From positions 37,889,294-37,953,293 of the forward strand of contig NC_092054.1 in NCBI RefSeq assembly GCF_003086295.3: DNA of 64,000 bases, read 5' to 3'. Each line of letters begins with the position of its first letter. Within the stretch, counting starts at the first letter, position 1. Shown piece by piece: positions 22,294-35,150 of the stretch. Made by a program: the position numbers and the translations under genes. The notes beneath the pieces were generated by a model that made no database searches, was not told where the DNA came from, and was given only the letters and a program-made list of their open reading frames with translations. The DNA is from Arachis hypogaea (Eukaryota > Streptophyta > Magnoliopsida > Fabales > Fabaceae).

Positions 22294-23608
22294 TCTATTC
22301 TACTCCTTAAACACGTATAGATTAAAGTCATTTTCGTAACGACAACCAACTGAAACAATATCGTAAGTTCGAACATTTAGAATTCGTGCAAATTCAGACC
22401 ATTCTCTTGTTCTTTGAAAACCTTCTGTATCCCTGATAGAGTTGAATCGCAATTCCTTTTATGAAAAAGAGTTACGGATGTGGCTTTGATGTGTTGGAGA
22501 CCAAAATTCAGAAGTCACTGTTTATATCTGAGTGTGACACCCATTAAACCCTAAAACCAAATAAAATAGTATCTCTGGTTTTATTCTCATTTAATTCTAA
22601 ATTAAAAGTAATAATAACTTATTTAATTCAGCATTTATGATAATAAATGAGATTATCATTATATAAGTCACTTAATGTAAAATAGCTTAATTTGCGATTA
22701 TAATTAATATATGTATTGCACATGAATAGATTAGGAAATAATAATTTTGTAACAAAATAATCATTGAATTTGAATTACAATTAATTGATTGATAGAAATT
22801 ATAATAAATTGTATGATATTTAAATAATTAACCAAATCAATTAGTTGATATAATTAATTTATTATAATAAATTGAATTTAATGAGTTAAAAGAAATAAGT
22901 CGAAAAACACCATCAGAAACATGCCATGATAGTTTTATCATTAAGTATAAAAATTTAATTTTTATATAATAAAATAGATATTTACAGATTATTATATTAA
23001 ACACAAACTAAAAAAAATACACTAAATAAAATAAAAGTATCAATGATAAAATATAGCCCAAAAAATCACTTAAATTAAAAAAGAACCTGTGATGAATTAT
23101 AATAAATCTATATATGAGAAGTAAAAGTAAAATAAATAATTAAAAATAAAGTAAAAATAGCAATTAAAAAAAGTAAAAGAAGATAGAAAAGATAATGTGT
23201 GGAGTAGATAAAAAATGTATTATAATAGAAGATTAATATAATTAATTAATACAAAGGATGAAAGAGAAAAATCAAAATACAGTCTTGTTAAAAAAATTTC
23301 AAAAAAAATATTTTAAAGAAGAACCTATTAATCAACTTTTATAAAAATATTACAAAAATTTTAAATTATCTTTAAATAAAATAATAATACCCTTAAGAAT
23401 TATTAATCAAAATAAAAAAATTAATATAAAACAAATCATAAAAAAATATTAGCAAAATTAAAATAAAAATAAAAAATAAAAAATTATAAATATTTTACTT
23501 GAAGTACAGAATAGAAAAGGAGAAAAGAGATTTATAAAATAATAAGATAATAAATTGAATTAATTGAGTTCATTTATTTCATTGCTTTATATATTATTTA
23601 TTAAATAA

Positions 23609-23850
23609 TTTAATATTTATCTCGATCAAATTAAATAATAAATTAGTTATAATTAATTTGGTTTAATGAATAAAAAAATTTAAAATAATTTGATATTTAC
23701 TCTAATTAAATTAAATATTTGAAGTTATGATTAATGTAATTTAATGAATCAAATAAAATATTAAATGATGAAATATTTATCCTAATCAAATCAAATTACA
23801 TAATTGATTAGTTATAATTAATACAATTGAATGAATCAAACACATTAAAT
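23609..23850. repeat. Degenerate tandem repeat, about 75-80 bp unit, three copies
   Basis: Each unit has a TTTGATATTTACTC..TCAAAT block followed by TTATAATTAAT and AATGAATCAAA. Related sequence recurs at 26578-26760. Confidence 0.6.
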
Positions 23851-24730
23851 TAAAAAATAATTTAGTTAATTTGTGTCTTAAGGACACATTTTAAAAATAT
23901 TTATTTTTCAATAATTTTTATAAAATATTTTTTATAATATTTGTAACCTCTGGTCTAAAGATACAATTATAATAACCCATTAAAAAGTAATTAATTAGTT
24001 AATACAAATAATTAGTGTAATTGATTTAGTTCAATAAATTAAAAGAAATAAATGTGAAAGGAAGAGATAAAGAAAAAGTAAAATTAAAAAAATGTGTAAC
24101 CATTAAAAAGCAATAAAAAAATTTACTTTTAGTTTTTATTTATTAATTATTAATTTATTATAATTAATTTCACAATATTTATTATACGTTATTCATCTTA
24201 CAAATTAATACAATCAATTAATTGATATCAATTATCGCTAATTAATTTTAATTGATATAACTCATTTCGCTATACTTTCTAAATAAATAATTAAAAATGC
24301 ACGTCTCAATTTTTTGTTAAAGTAGAATAAAATAAATTACATAAATTAAGTAGATATAAATCTAAAAATTATAAAATTTTATTAACAACTCAAATAAACT
24401 AGTACCATAAAACTAAATTTAATGTCTATTTTAAAAATAATTACTGATCTTTTATTCTTTTAATTATTAATTAAATAAAATAATACCCTATAACTTATTT
24501 TGTTATCTATTTTAAGTAATTACTAACATTCTATTTTTCTAATTATTTGCTTGTCTTATTTATTATTTATACTTTCAATCAATTATATTAATAAACAAAT
24601 AAACTAAATTAACTCCGATTATACTTAGACTATTCAACAATTCAACATAATCTTTTTAATTTGGGATTAACTACTAACGATAGAAATTTTTTTAGAGTAA
24701 TTCAATATTATAAACATTGATTATTATTGT

Positions 24731-24839
24731 GAAATAACCTAAAATCATAATGCAATTTATTTTTAAAGAAATAATTAAGTATTATTGTTAATTATGAAAT
24801 AACCTAAAATCATAATGCATTTTATTTTTAAAGAAACAA
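24731..24839. repeat. Tandem duplication, period about 66 bp
   Basis: GAAATAACCTAAAATCATAA occurs at 24731 and about 65 bp later. The copies match over roughly 45 bp. Confidence 0.75.
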
Positions 24840-25997
24840 TCATTAATTAATATCTATAAATAGAAATTATCGTCAAAATGCTTTGATTAAAAATATGAGG
24901 GATTAATTACTATTCATTATTAATAATATATCGATTATATCAAAAAGTAAAAATATAATTTTCTGCATTTACACCATTAGAAGAATTACCATCATGAGTA
25001 AAATTTTGTCAAAAAAAGAATAAAATTACATACATAGTGAATTTAAAAAATAAATATCGTTAAGTAATTATGCTTTTTTTTAATAAATAGTAAAAAATTA
25101 AATATCATAAACTATATTCTTTCAAAATTAACCCTTTTAAGTTGTTATGTTTGGTATGGTTTATTTTTATATAATTTAAATTAATATTATTTTTAATTAT
25201 AATAATCATTTATCCTTAATAATTATTTTTAGAATTTAATAATTTATTATGCCTTACAATAATTATCTATAAAAAAACATATATATCTTGAAAAAAATAT
25301 TAAATAAATTGATTTTTTTTGCCCTATTTTTACATTAAAAAATTTTTTGTTCTGTCTTTTTTAATTGTTATTATGTTATTAGAATTGTTAAATAATATTA
25401 ACAAATTTTTTAAAAATAGAAATAGCGATGGTACATTGAATAATTAATTCAATAGAATTAAATTTAGACAAATATGATGATTCAATCAATTATACAAATA
25501 ATAGCATATTTATAAATATTAATAATGAAAATAGTCTCACTAATGTAAATGATCAATACAATAATTATATGAAAAAATAATTAATTACATAATTGCATAA
25601 TTTTCAAGATCCTATATAGCTGAATCTAATGGACAAATAAAAAAATATCTATATGATAATATCCTAATATTTTACCATATATTATAAATCATATTTTAAA
25701 TTTATATATCATATTATAATTTTAAGTCAACTCCTTAAACACATTATAACATAAACCATCTAAAAAGATACACCAAATTAACAAATATCACATGGATCAT
25801 AACATACAGTCTAAATTATCACGATATTTCAAATAAAAAGAGCATCAATACAGAGAAATCAATGAATATAACTAAAATAAAGAGCAACAAAAAGATACAC
25901 ACAAAAAATAATAATAAAGAGAATCAATAAAAGCATTAACATATAAACCACATACACGAACAATATATATATTAATTGTGAATCACAAAAAAAAAGA

Positions 25998-26000
<3 letters not shown>

Positions 26001-26062
<62 letters not shown>

Positions 26063-26125
26063 AACAATATATATATTAATGGTGAATCAAAAAAAAAAGA
26101 CAATATACATACATACATACATACA

Positions 26126-26187
<62 letters not shown>
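26001..26187. repeat. Compound microsatellite (TA)n-(CA)n-(CATA)n-(TA)n
   Basis: TA units at 26001-26050, a short CA run, CATA units at about 26107-26153, and TA units to 26187. The block between (ATATATTAATxGTGAATCA with an A-run) is repeated at 25965-26000 and 26068-26100, so part of this is a tandem duplication of about 100 bp. Confidence 0.9.
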
Positions 26188-26191
<4 letters not shown>

Positions 26192-26423
26192 TTGAAGCAC
26201 ACATGACAAAATAGAATATTACAAAACAAAATTATAGTAAGATTATTTAAAAACAACGTAAAGATGACACATCTTTTTTGTTAATCAAAAGCTAAAAGAA
26301 AAAAAATATGCGCCTAATAATAAATAATTAAAATAAACAAAAATTTAAAAAAATAAAAAAATAAAATGTATAAATAAAGATAAAAAATAAAAATTAAATA
26401 AATTATAAAATTTGTACCTTAAA

Positions 26424-26475
26424 CACGAGAGAGAAAGAGAGGAAGAGAGGGAGGGAAGGAGAGAGAGAGAGAGAA
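26424..26475. repeat. GA-rich microsatellite
   Basis: Imperfect GA and GGGA units. Confidence 0.85.
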
Positions 26476-27002
26476 TGAGTAAAAAATATTTGATCTTATA
26501 TAAATAAATGGTATTGAAAAAAATAAACTAATTAAATTAATTCATATATTTCGTTATCATATTTATTATTTATTAAATAATTTGATATATATTTACTCCA
26601 ATCAAATCAAATAATTAATATAATTAATCAATTAACTAATTGATATAATTAATTATAATAATTAATGAATTCATATAAATTATAATAACTGGTAGGATTT
26701 GAATGTCTAATCAAATTAATTAATTATAATTAATTTTTTTAACGAATTAAATGAAATAAATAAGGAAACACCTCAAGAGCATGCCACATCAGTTGCATCA
26801 TTAAGTACAAAAATCTGATTTTTACACAATAGAATAAATAGAATAATAGATAATAAAGATATTTTTTTAAATTAGTATAATTATGCATTATTCATTAAAT
26901 ATTAATTGTAATATTGTAATATAATTATAATAAAGATATTTTTCTAAAATAAATTTATTTAGAGAAATATAAATTAGTTATTAATAACCGGTGCCATTGT
27001 CA

Positions 27003-27003
<1 letters not shown>

Positions 27004-27052
<49 letters not shown>
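27004..27052. repeat. (ATT)n microsatellite
   Basis: About 16 ATT units. Confidence 0.95.
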
Positions 27053-27053
<1 letters not shown>

Positions 27054-27834
27054 AATAATTAAAAATATTTTCGATTGATAATTGATAAGTAGTTTAATAA
27101 TGCATTAAATATTGATTTTATATAACTATAATAAAGATATTTTCCTAAATTAGTATAATTATATATTATTACTTAAATGCTAATTATAGTATAATTATAA
27201 TAAAGATATTTTTATAAAATAAACTTAGAAGAGAAAATAGTGTATTTATTTTGGCGGAAAAATGGATTCATGAGGAATTGACACCTCACTTCCATTAGTT
27301 GGGGAAAAATCCAGTTTTAGTATATTAAGTAGATAAATCGTTTCAGGACCTTGTGGTTTATGTTTGGACATTAAACATTGTAAGGTGGGACGATTTATGC
27401 TTGAATTTCGTAATCCAAAAGCACGTAAATTGTCCTAGGACATTGTGTTTACATAAAAGCCAATAAACACAAAACCTAGAGACGATTTATGAGTTGTCCT
27501 AACTCTCAACAACTTAGAACAAATGATTTATGCCTTAAAGTAACCCTCAATTTCCTGAGACGATTTATATGCATGAGATAAAGCCGAAGATCCTAAAACG
27601 GTTTATGAAGACACTGAGTCTATTAATAAACGAGCATGCCTAACCAAACATGAAGTGATGAGAGTTTTGAGAGAGATGGCTAAGAGTGTGTTTTTTCTAT
27701 TTCATCGTCAAGGAAAAATTAATGAAAACACAAGTGAGGATGCTACGTTTTTTAGTAAAAACATATTGGTGTGTTTGTAAATTTGACGGATTTACAAAAT
27801 AATATATTACAGAATTTAGGAAAGTGCGAAAAAA

Positions 27835-28680
27835 ATGTATAAAGCAAGTATTTTTTGGATTCCTAACTCATTTATGCAAGGTTATGTTAAATTTGGAAAA
27901 TATAAAATTCTAGGTGACGACGACATGCGAGTTATATTTCACAGTCAAGCTAGATTTTCATATTTGGGCGCTATGGAGTTGTTTGCGAGAATGGTCAATG
28001 TCATAGAAGGTAGCTCAGGTGGATCTATTCCGAATTTGCCAACCGATAGGGTAAAAGGAAATTCTAACGTCATTCCAGCGGGTCAACAGGTTACTGCCTA
28101 TGTTTCATCCCCATCATTTGCAGTAGATTTACTTATCCAGGCAAAAAATACAGATGACTTAGGTGATGTTCCTATCTTTGGGGAGCTTGCAGCTGCAATG
28201 AGAATAGCACCTGTATTGGACAGTGTGCCCATATTCATGGAGGTCAGAGATAGAGATCTAATTACAGAAACTATAGGAAATGATGGGTTAGATTCGGAAC
28301 CACCTATTATTAGTGATGATAATGATGGCGAGAAAGACATAACACCTGTTGGAAGATCTCAAACCCAGTCAAGCTCTCAGACACAGTAGTACCATTGACA
28401 CTTCTCTAATTTGAATCTTTAGGCAATGAATCAATCTATATTTTCATATCAACAACTCCTGCTATTCACGGTAATTGGCATGGAATGCTTGGCACTGATG
28501 AGTTTGAAATCGGCTAGCGGTTCCAAAGCAAAGAGGAAGTTGTACTAACAGTAAAGAGTTATAATATTCGCTGGGGTGTTGAGTATAAAGTGTTTGAGTC
28601 TGATCGATTGAAGTATCATGAAAAGTGTGTGCAATTTTGGGAATGGATGTAATTGGCTGATACATGCGACCATGTGATGG
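27835..28680 (+). pseudogene. MuDR/MULE transposase, N-terminal part, broken
   Basis: The first frame (27835-28389) gives KYKILGDDDMRVIFHSQARF, then a serine/glycine linker, SPSFAVDLL, and an acidic S/Q-rich tail. This is the pattern at the N-terminus of plant MULE proteins. After stop codons, a second piece reads RFQSKEEVVLTVKSYNIRWG then VEYKVFESDRLKYHEKC, matching the MuDR N-terminal domain that precedes the zinc-finger/transposase core. In-frame TAGs lie at 28387 and near 28516. The gene ends at 28680, where an LTR begins. The catalytic DDE region is not seen in the window. Confidence 0.72.
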
Positions 28681-30393
28681 TGTAAAATCTAACTTGGCAA
28701 GTGCACCGAATCGTATCAAGAAATACCACGGTGAGTGGATATCATTTTCACGAAGATTAATAGACTGAACAAGCAATGATTAATTGACTATTCTAATTAG
28801 ACATATTAAAAACTTGGTTAAGATGAATTAAGCGTAAAAAACAAGGAACTAAGAGAAAGCAAATATGAATGATTAATAATATGAATGGATATATTAAGAC
28901 TTTGGAGATGTTTAAATTTTAGGAGAAATATTTTTGTTGCTATTTACTTTGATCATGCAGAGATGTATTCATGGCAAACCATAAATAATCAAACCATAAT
29001 TCCTTGGTGATTCAATTTCTCTCAATCTAATCAATCGTCAATTCCTTGATCAATTAATTATGATAAGAGCTTATGCATAAATTCTGATTTAATGCCACAC
29101 AATTCTTTAAGATTAATCCTAGTTGATTTTATGTCACTTATCAAAACTAGTTTTAGAACTTTAAAGAATTGTGAAAAGAAGTTTCAAGCTAATTCTAACT
29201 TTTCTAAGGTAATAGAAGAATTCAAGTCAAATTAGAATTATTTTTCAATACATTCCAACCATTAAGATGAAGAATAAAACTTGCTTCTTAAATAAAACAT
29301 CAATGCATTAATCAAGAGTAGAAAAATAATAGTATCAATCCGTCAAAATAAACAAAGCTCCTAACCTTAATAGAAGAGAATTAGTTGCTCATGATGCAAA
29401 AAACGAGAACATAGATTAAAAATTCCGATCAAAACTCCAATGTCCACCGAGAAACTCTTTGGACTTATTTATATTCTAACCTAAACCTAAGTTTTAAATT
29501 CAAAATAGAATCAAATCAAATCAAATCAAATCTTTCCTAGTCAATCTCTCAAGTGATCTTCTCCTTGTAATTAAAATTCAAAACTTGGCAGTCACTTGCT
29601 TAGAATGTTTGGTATTTATTGAAATCATGGGCTTAGAGAATTGGCATGACACTTGGTGGTTTGGGTTGGACTTGGCGTGGCACTTGGTGGAGAGGGATGT
29701 TGTACGCCTTCGTGTGGGCTTCTTTGGAGGCTCCCTAGTCTTTGGCCCAGCATGCCAATTCATGGTGTGGCATGGCACACCCTTGATTAGTGATGATATC
29801 AAAGGCATGACACTTCGGAGCTTGGGTGTTGCACGCCTTCGTGCCTGGGAGGTTGGTTTCTTGCTTGGTGTGCCACTTGGGAGGCTTAGATGTTGCATGC
29901 CTTCGTCCCTGGAGATTGATGTTTGTCTTGGCGTGGCATTCCATGGAAGGGCGTGGCACGCCCTCTTTTGGTCTTGCCTGGGTAGCTCCTGGAGCTTCAC
30001 TCAGCGTGCCACTTGATGGAGTGGCATGGGACGCCATCTTCCATTCTTCTTCATGGCTTGATCGAAGGCGTACCAGTCCAGGGTGGAGCTGCACGCCACC
30101 TTCAATTCTTGGTTCCCTGGGAGTCTCTCTTCTTTGGGGAGTTGTATGCCCTTCTTCTTGGCTTGGATTGGCGTTGCATGCCACCTTCTTTGGTTCTTCC
30201 TGGGGCTTCTTTGCTTGTTCCTGCTCTTCTTTGGCCTTGTCTAAAATCTCTCAACAATCTTCTAAACATATCAAAGCTCAAGGTAACTCCACATAAAATC
30301 AATTAAGTCACAAAAATCTCAATTATAATACGAAAATCATTATCTTTATTCAAAGGAATAATAAAAAAAATAACTAAAGATGCTCATGCATCA
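28681..30393 (-). mobile_element. 3' LTR of a truncated gypsy-type element, minus orientation
   Basis: On the minus strand it begins TGATGCATGAGCA (30393) and ends AGATTTTACA (28681), about 1.71 kb. Just outside the start is AAGTTTGGTGTTG, and further right CTTGGGGACAAG. These are the 3' internal motifs that also precede the Athila 3' LTR at 55216. The right part, 29580-30240, is unusually GC-rich and contains repeats around TGGCATGGCACGCC. Long open frames on both strands there come from that composition and show no known protein. Confidence 0.72.
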
Positions 30394-30600
30394 CAACACC
30401 AAACTTAAGATTTTACTTGTCCCCAAGCAATAAAATAATTATGCACAAAGGATCCTCTAAGTGAAGTAAGATGAAGAATTACTTTGTGATACTCAATGAG
30501 GTGATTAAGTGGCAATGGTATTAATTCTGATTCATATGATCATTTATGGGGTTTCAGGGCTCATTTGGCCTGCAATTGAAAGTCTTAGAACTTAGGAGTT
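30394..30600 (-). mobile_element. Internal 3' fragment of the truncated gypsy element
   Basis: Polypurine-side motif and non-coding internal DNA of the same element. The rest of the element, including its other LTR, is missing. The junction with the following transposase fragment near 30600 is approximate. Confidence 0.5.
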
Positions 30601-30860
30601 CCATCCGGATTAATCTCTTTATAAGATGGCCCACTTTTCAAAATACTTTTGAGTATGATTTGACTCTGACTTAATACTCATCATTCTAATACATGAAGGC
30701 GACTCTGAATGAATGCACCCCTCGTACAAAGGTTTTACAGCAGATTCTAACAGATGATAATATCTCTTCGCTTTCAGGTTAGGCTCTTCTTCAGCCTCTT
30801 CCAATTCCATAACACCTGTTGCATTACACACCATCTCATTGTATCTCTCTTGGTTAGCCT
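30601..30860 (-). pseudogene. CACTA TNP2-type transposase fragment
   Basis: Minus-strand reading gives EEAEEEPNLKAKRYYHLLES, then AVKPLYEGC, then IRMMSIKSESNHTQKYFEK. This matches the N-terminal part of plant TNP2 transposases (EEPN..AK.FY..L....PLY.GC, then ...R...IKSES). The frame has stops at both edges and the catalytic region is absent. It probably belongs to the CACTA element whose end lies at 41068. Confidence 0.7.
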
Positions 30861-31207
30861 CCTAAGTCATTTCATCCATGTTTAGGCTTTTACCACCCGA
30901 ACCCTCGTTGATTGACAACCGAACCTATTTAAATTAGAGGCAGACCAGTTAATTCCCTGCTCATTCACTTCTCTATGTTCTGTCTATATCCAATACCCAT
31001 CCTTGAACCTATTACGATAGAGGAAAAGCGTTATGTCTGTAGGTCCTAACCAATTATTCAGCCGACACTTTATAGAAAGATACCCCTTCAGACATAAACG
31101 ATTCTATGCTGAAGACATAGGCGACAAACACGTTAATCCCCTCAAAGAATTCAGGCTTTAAACCCCCCAGCCATTATTATCTCTCTCATACATCCATAGA
31201 CGATGAC
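30861..31207. other. Remnant DNA left of the LTR element
   Basis: No protein recognised; probably more of the decayed CACTA/MULE interior. The final bases ATGAC (31203-31207) are the target duplication of the next element. Confidence 0.45.
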
Positions 31208-32720
31208 TGATAAACCCCATTTTTAGGATTTATCTTGTGCTGAATTTAGAGGATTTTATCAACTTTTCCCATATTTATTCAATGAAATGGCATGGTTTCA
31301 TGATTTTCTCCTAATTTGTGCTTGAGAGTGAAAACATGCTTTTTAGGCCCTTAATTGCTAATTTTAATTCACCTTTGATTTCACTAGATGCCTTGATGTG
31401 TTTGCTAGTAAATTCAGGTTGAAAAGGCTAGGAATGGATCAAAGGAGTGAAGAGAAAAGCATACAAAGTGGAGAACACATGGAAAATCAAGGATTTGGAG
31501 TGCATACATCAACCCGCCGCGTGACATACGCGCACGCGTGGAAGATGAAGTCGCATGGCGACGCATACGCGTGACATGACGTGTACGCGTGACATGATGC
31601 GTACGCGTGGAAAGCAAAACGCCAAGCGACGCGTACACGTGACCCATGCGTAGGCGTCGCAGCTCGCATATGACCTCATTAAAGTGAAAACGCTGGGGGC
31701 GATTTCTGAGCTTCCCAGGCCCAAATCCAACTGATTCCAGAGACTATTTCATACAGAAGTCAAGATGGGTCAAAAGGGGGAGCACATAGTTAGTTTTTCA
31801 TCATGATTATTTAGTTTGTTTCTAGAGAGAGAAGCTCTCTCTTTTCTCTAGAATTAGGCTAGATGTAGATTAGAATTTCTTAGATCTAGGTTTAATTCAT
31901 GCCTTAATTTACTTTTCCTTTATAATTTCTTGTTCCTTCATCTTTACTTTCTTAGTTTAGTATTTTACTCTTTGTATTGGTTTATTTGTTGTTGATGCAC
32001 TCTTGTTTCTTTTATTTTCCTTTAATGCAATTTATGCTTGATTTCTTTTATTGTTTAATTGCTTTGTTGTTGTTAATTCCTTGCAATTGGTACTTGTAGA
32101 TTTACATTTCTTGCAATTTTACCATGCTTTCCTTCTATGCCTTCCAAGTGTTCGACAAAATGCTTGGAAGGATGTTAGAGTAGATTTTTGTGCTCTTGAC
32201 TTGGGATGGTAACTTAGGAACCCTTGAGTTACTAATGTCCAAGTGTTTGATGATTGGTATCCATTGACTCTAGCTTTCACTAAATTAATTAGTGAGGTGG
32301 CTAGGACTTATGGATTGGGATTGATATAGCTCATTTGACTTTCCTTCACTTGTTAGAGGATGACTTAATGGGATTGATCCTTGCAATTATCATGTTGTGG
32401 TTAGTAATAAGGATAGAGATCCTTAACCATCAACCATTGCCAAGACCTTTTTATCATTTGAGTTCCATTTACTTTCTTGTCATTTACATTCCTTGTCTCT
32501 TACTCCAAACCCCCAAAAGAACTTTCATAGCCAATAACGAAGCACTTCATTGTAATTCCTAGGGAGAACGACCCGAGATTAATACTCTCGGTTATTTTTA
32601 TTGGGGTTTGTACTTGTGACAACCAAATTTTTGATTGAGGAATTGTTTGTTGGTTTAGAACTATACTTGCAACGAGATTTCAATTGTGAAATTCTTTACC
32701 ATCAAATTTTCTCTTCATCA
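31208..32720 (+). repeat. 5' LTR (1,513 bp)
   Basis: Contains the ACGCGT-rich array at 31516-31665. It is 50 bp longer than the 3' LTR, mainly because that array has more units. Confidence 0.93.
31516..31665. repeat. ACGCGTACGCGT-type palindrome array in the 5' LTR
   Basis: Repeated units of the form GCGTACGCGTGAC(AT) and GCGACGCGTACACGTGAC. Extremely CpG-rich against an AT-rich background. Open frames crossing it (for example, repeats of SCHAY) are artefacts. Confidence 0.93.
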
Positions 32721-32723
32721 AAA

Positions 32724-32743
32724 TGGCGCCATTGCCGGGGAAT
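32724..32743 (+). other. Primer-binding site
   Basis: TGGCGCCATTGCCGGGGA, three bases after the 5' LTR. It differs by one base from the Athila site at 46243. Athila-type sites of this form are usually described as tRNA-Asp-complementary; I recall this rather than verify it. Confidence 0.85.
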
Positions 32744-32871
32744 TACAATGGTGTTATGTTATTGGCTATTGTGAATATATGAATATGTTTGCCTTTTGCT
32801 TGTTTGATAGTTTTTATTAGGTTTAGGACTTTGTTGCTTATTTTTGCTAACTTTTGTTTTTATTTGCTACT

Positions 32872-34178
32872 ATGAATTCTCATCATTTTGGCTATGAGTG
32901 TGATTACAACTATGTTGTAGGAAATGGCATTTTCAATGACAACATGCATCAAGGATGGGACAATCAAAGGTGGGAGGAGCCATATGCATGTAATCAATCC
33001 TCTTGGAAACAACTTCCACCAATGCACTATGAACAAGAGCCATTCTATGATGTTTACTAATCAAATGGCTATGGTGGACATCCTTATGACTATCAACAAC
33101 CACCACCATATGCCTATGAACCTCATCCTCAACATAGCTCTCAACCATACTCACAAGCCCCTTTCTACCAAACACCAGTCTATGATCCATACCCCTTATA
33201 CAACCAATCACCCTTACCTCATCCTTGTGACCATTATGTAAGAAAATCCATAGAGACACCACAATTCCAACATCAATACTCCCAAGAACCACCTCAATAT
33301 ACACAATCTCTATACCCTTACCAAGAAGAACCATCTTCCTATTATGAACCCTTCCTCCAAAACAATGAACCCATCTATCCACCCAATCTCCAATAGAAGA
33401 AACCCTTGGTCCTATTCTTCAAGGGCAAGAAGAGATGAAATAGGAGGTACTAGAATTCACAGCCGCCTTGGCCGAGGTAGTAAACCGGTTAGCCTCCCGA
33501 TGCTCGAACACTCAAAGTACTCTCATGGCCACATGTGGAGAATCAATTGAAGAGCATAGCAAGAAGGAGAGATTGGAAACTCCGATGGAAAATGAGGAAT
33601 GCTACTTTGTATTGGAACAATTGGAGGAAGCTATGATTGTTGAAGAAGAGGAAGAAGTGGTTGAAGATTTAGGAGATATTGAAAGTCCATGGGAATGTAG
33701 CATCATGGAGCCCTCTTCCAAGAAGCTTGATGTTGATGTTGATGTTGAGGAGGGTGTACAACCTCCAAGGCATATCATAGTTGAAGACTTTGAAGAGGTT
33801 GATCAAGAGATGGATTCAATCATTGAGGAATTCTTATCTACAATTGAATCATCTCCCATTGGACTTGAAAAAGAGATCAAAGAAGAAGATGTACAACCTC
33901 CAAAACCCTTGGTAAATGAGGTAGAAAAAATTGAATTGGAAGAAATCTACCAAGAGGAAGAGGTTGAAATTGAAGAAGCTTGTAAGGAGGTGGAAGTTGA
34001 CAAGGAAGAACACAAGGGAGTAGAGCTTGCAAGGACATTGGAAACAGCTCTCCTCAAGCCATCACCATCCATTCTTTCATTCAAGTGGATAAATCTCTCA
34101 TCTCTAAGCTTTATTATCCCACTTGAATATGATTTGCTTGAGACGGATGGGGAACTTAGAGCTCTTTTGTGGCTTTAA
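32872..34178 (+). pseudogene. Long ORF of the non-autonomous element, tyrosine/proline/glutamine-rich then acidic, broken
   Basis: Starts MNSHHFGYECDYNY (32872). It runs through a stop at 33058-33060 into a Y/P/Q-rich stretch (YDYQQPPPYAYEPHPQ, EPSSYYEPFLQNNEPIYPP). After a frame change near 33385 it reads SPIEETLGPILQGQEEMK, stop (33441), EVLEFTAALAEVVNRLAS. A strongly acidic Glu/Val-rich region follows (about 33580-34040), ending at 34178. Removing two stops and one frameshift conceptually gives one ORF of roughly 430 codons. The middle (..EE....GQEEMK..V.....A.) resembles the coiled-coil tail after the gag core in Athila-like elements, but no gag core, zinc knuckle or enzyme motif is present. 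Function unknown; possibly a gag-derived accessory protein. Confidence 0.65.
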
Positions 34179-34799
34179 GAGTAAAAAGGAGATGGTTATA
34201 GTGGTTGGCATTGTAAATCAAAGTTCATGATGGTTGCATGTTCAAAGCTTAATAGCAAGGGTTGGTGTAGAACAAGATTTCTTGGGTCTAGGATGATGTT
34301 TGATTGCTTGAGTGAGAATTCCAAGATTATGGCACCCAAATAGAATAATGATGATCAATTTGAAGACGGGTGTGAAAATAAAGTGTGGGATCCCGGATTA
34401 CAAGATGAGGATCAACTTTGGGAGCCCATGGTGTGCGAGGAACTCCATCAAAGCTTGGAGCTATTGAATATGAATGATGGAGCTTATTGGAAGTCCAAGT
34501 ATTGGTGGATGTTCAAGGATGGATTCAAGCACAAGCCACCTTGATGAGAGCTCCCCATAAGTCCAACTTAAGGACAATAAATAAAAGTGCTAGGTGGGAG
34601 ACACCCCACCATGGTAACATCTTTTCATCTTTCCTTTTTGTAAATATTGGTAGAAATTAGTTTGATTTCATGTTTAGCTTAGTTTGTTGAGTTTATTTGG
34701 TAGTTTAGTATGTTGAATAAGGTTTTACGGTGTTTTGGTAGCTGTTTAGAGGTTTGGAATGCTTAGTTTGGTGCAAAAACTTGGAAAAATTTTGAAAAA
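34179..34799 (+). other. Internal region after the acidic ORF
   Basis: Fragments of open frame (for example VCEELHQSLELLNMNDGAYW, then KSKYWWMFKDGFKHKPP up to about 34544) suggest the coding region once extended further. No family recognised. Confidence 0.45.
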
Positions 34800-35150
34800 T
34801 AGAGCACCAACCCACGTGTATGCGTCACCCACGCGTATGCGTGCCCCAAGCTTTTCCGCCAATCCACACGCACGCGTCACCCACACGTACGTGTGGATTC
34901 AAAATTTCCACCTCCCATACAAAAAAACTCGAGAGTTGTGTGAGTTTTGGGCTGGAATTGTGCCTCTAGCACAAACCAACCCAAGCGTACGCATCAACCC
35001 ACGCGTACACGTCGCCTCTCTGAATAACCCATCACGCGTACACATGACCCACGCGTACGCGTCACCTATCTGAATAACTCATCACGCATACGCGTCGCTC
35101 CCATCTCACCTCACCATGCGCACGCATCGCATGACGCGTACGCGTGGATT
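34800..35150. repeat. ACGCGTACGCGT-type palindrome array, internal
   Basis: A second, larger array of the same CpG-rich units (CCCACGCGTACGCGTCAC and variants) outside the LTRs, upstream of a pyrimidine-rich stretch (35160-35230). Confidence 0.92.

Larger units (their letters stand above)
22294..27332. other. Very AT-rich intergenic block
   Basis: No gene recognised. Composed of A/T tracts, diverged AATTAATTGATATAATT-type repeats, and microsatellites annotated separately. The word CATGCCA(C/T) followed by a CATTAAGTA(T/C)AAAAAT motif appears near 22920-22960 and again near 26780-26820, suggesting two diverged copies of one repeat. Confidence 0.6.

Noticed and set aside
25972..26256. [14 protein letters not shown] open frame
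   Set aside because: Direct translation of TA and CATA microsatellites.
29578..30306. Several open frames of 97-156 codons on both strands
   Set aside because: They overlap in many frames within the GC-rich part of an LTR, a sign of composition rather than coding; no known domain.
31414..31730. SCHAY-repeat open frames on the minus strand
   Set aside because: Translations of the ACGCGT palindrome array in the LTR.
31516..35150. Possible CRISPR-like or satellite array from regularly spaced ACGCGT palindromes
   Set aside because: The genome is a plant nuclear genome, units are contiguous variants without unique spacers, and the arrays lie inside an LTR element.
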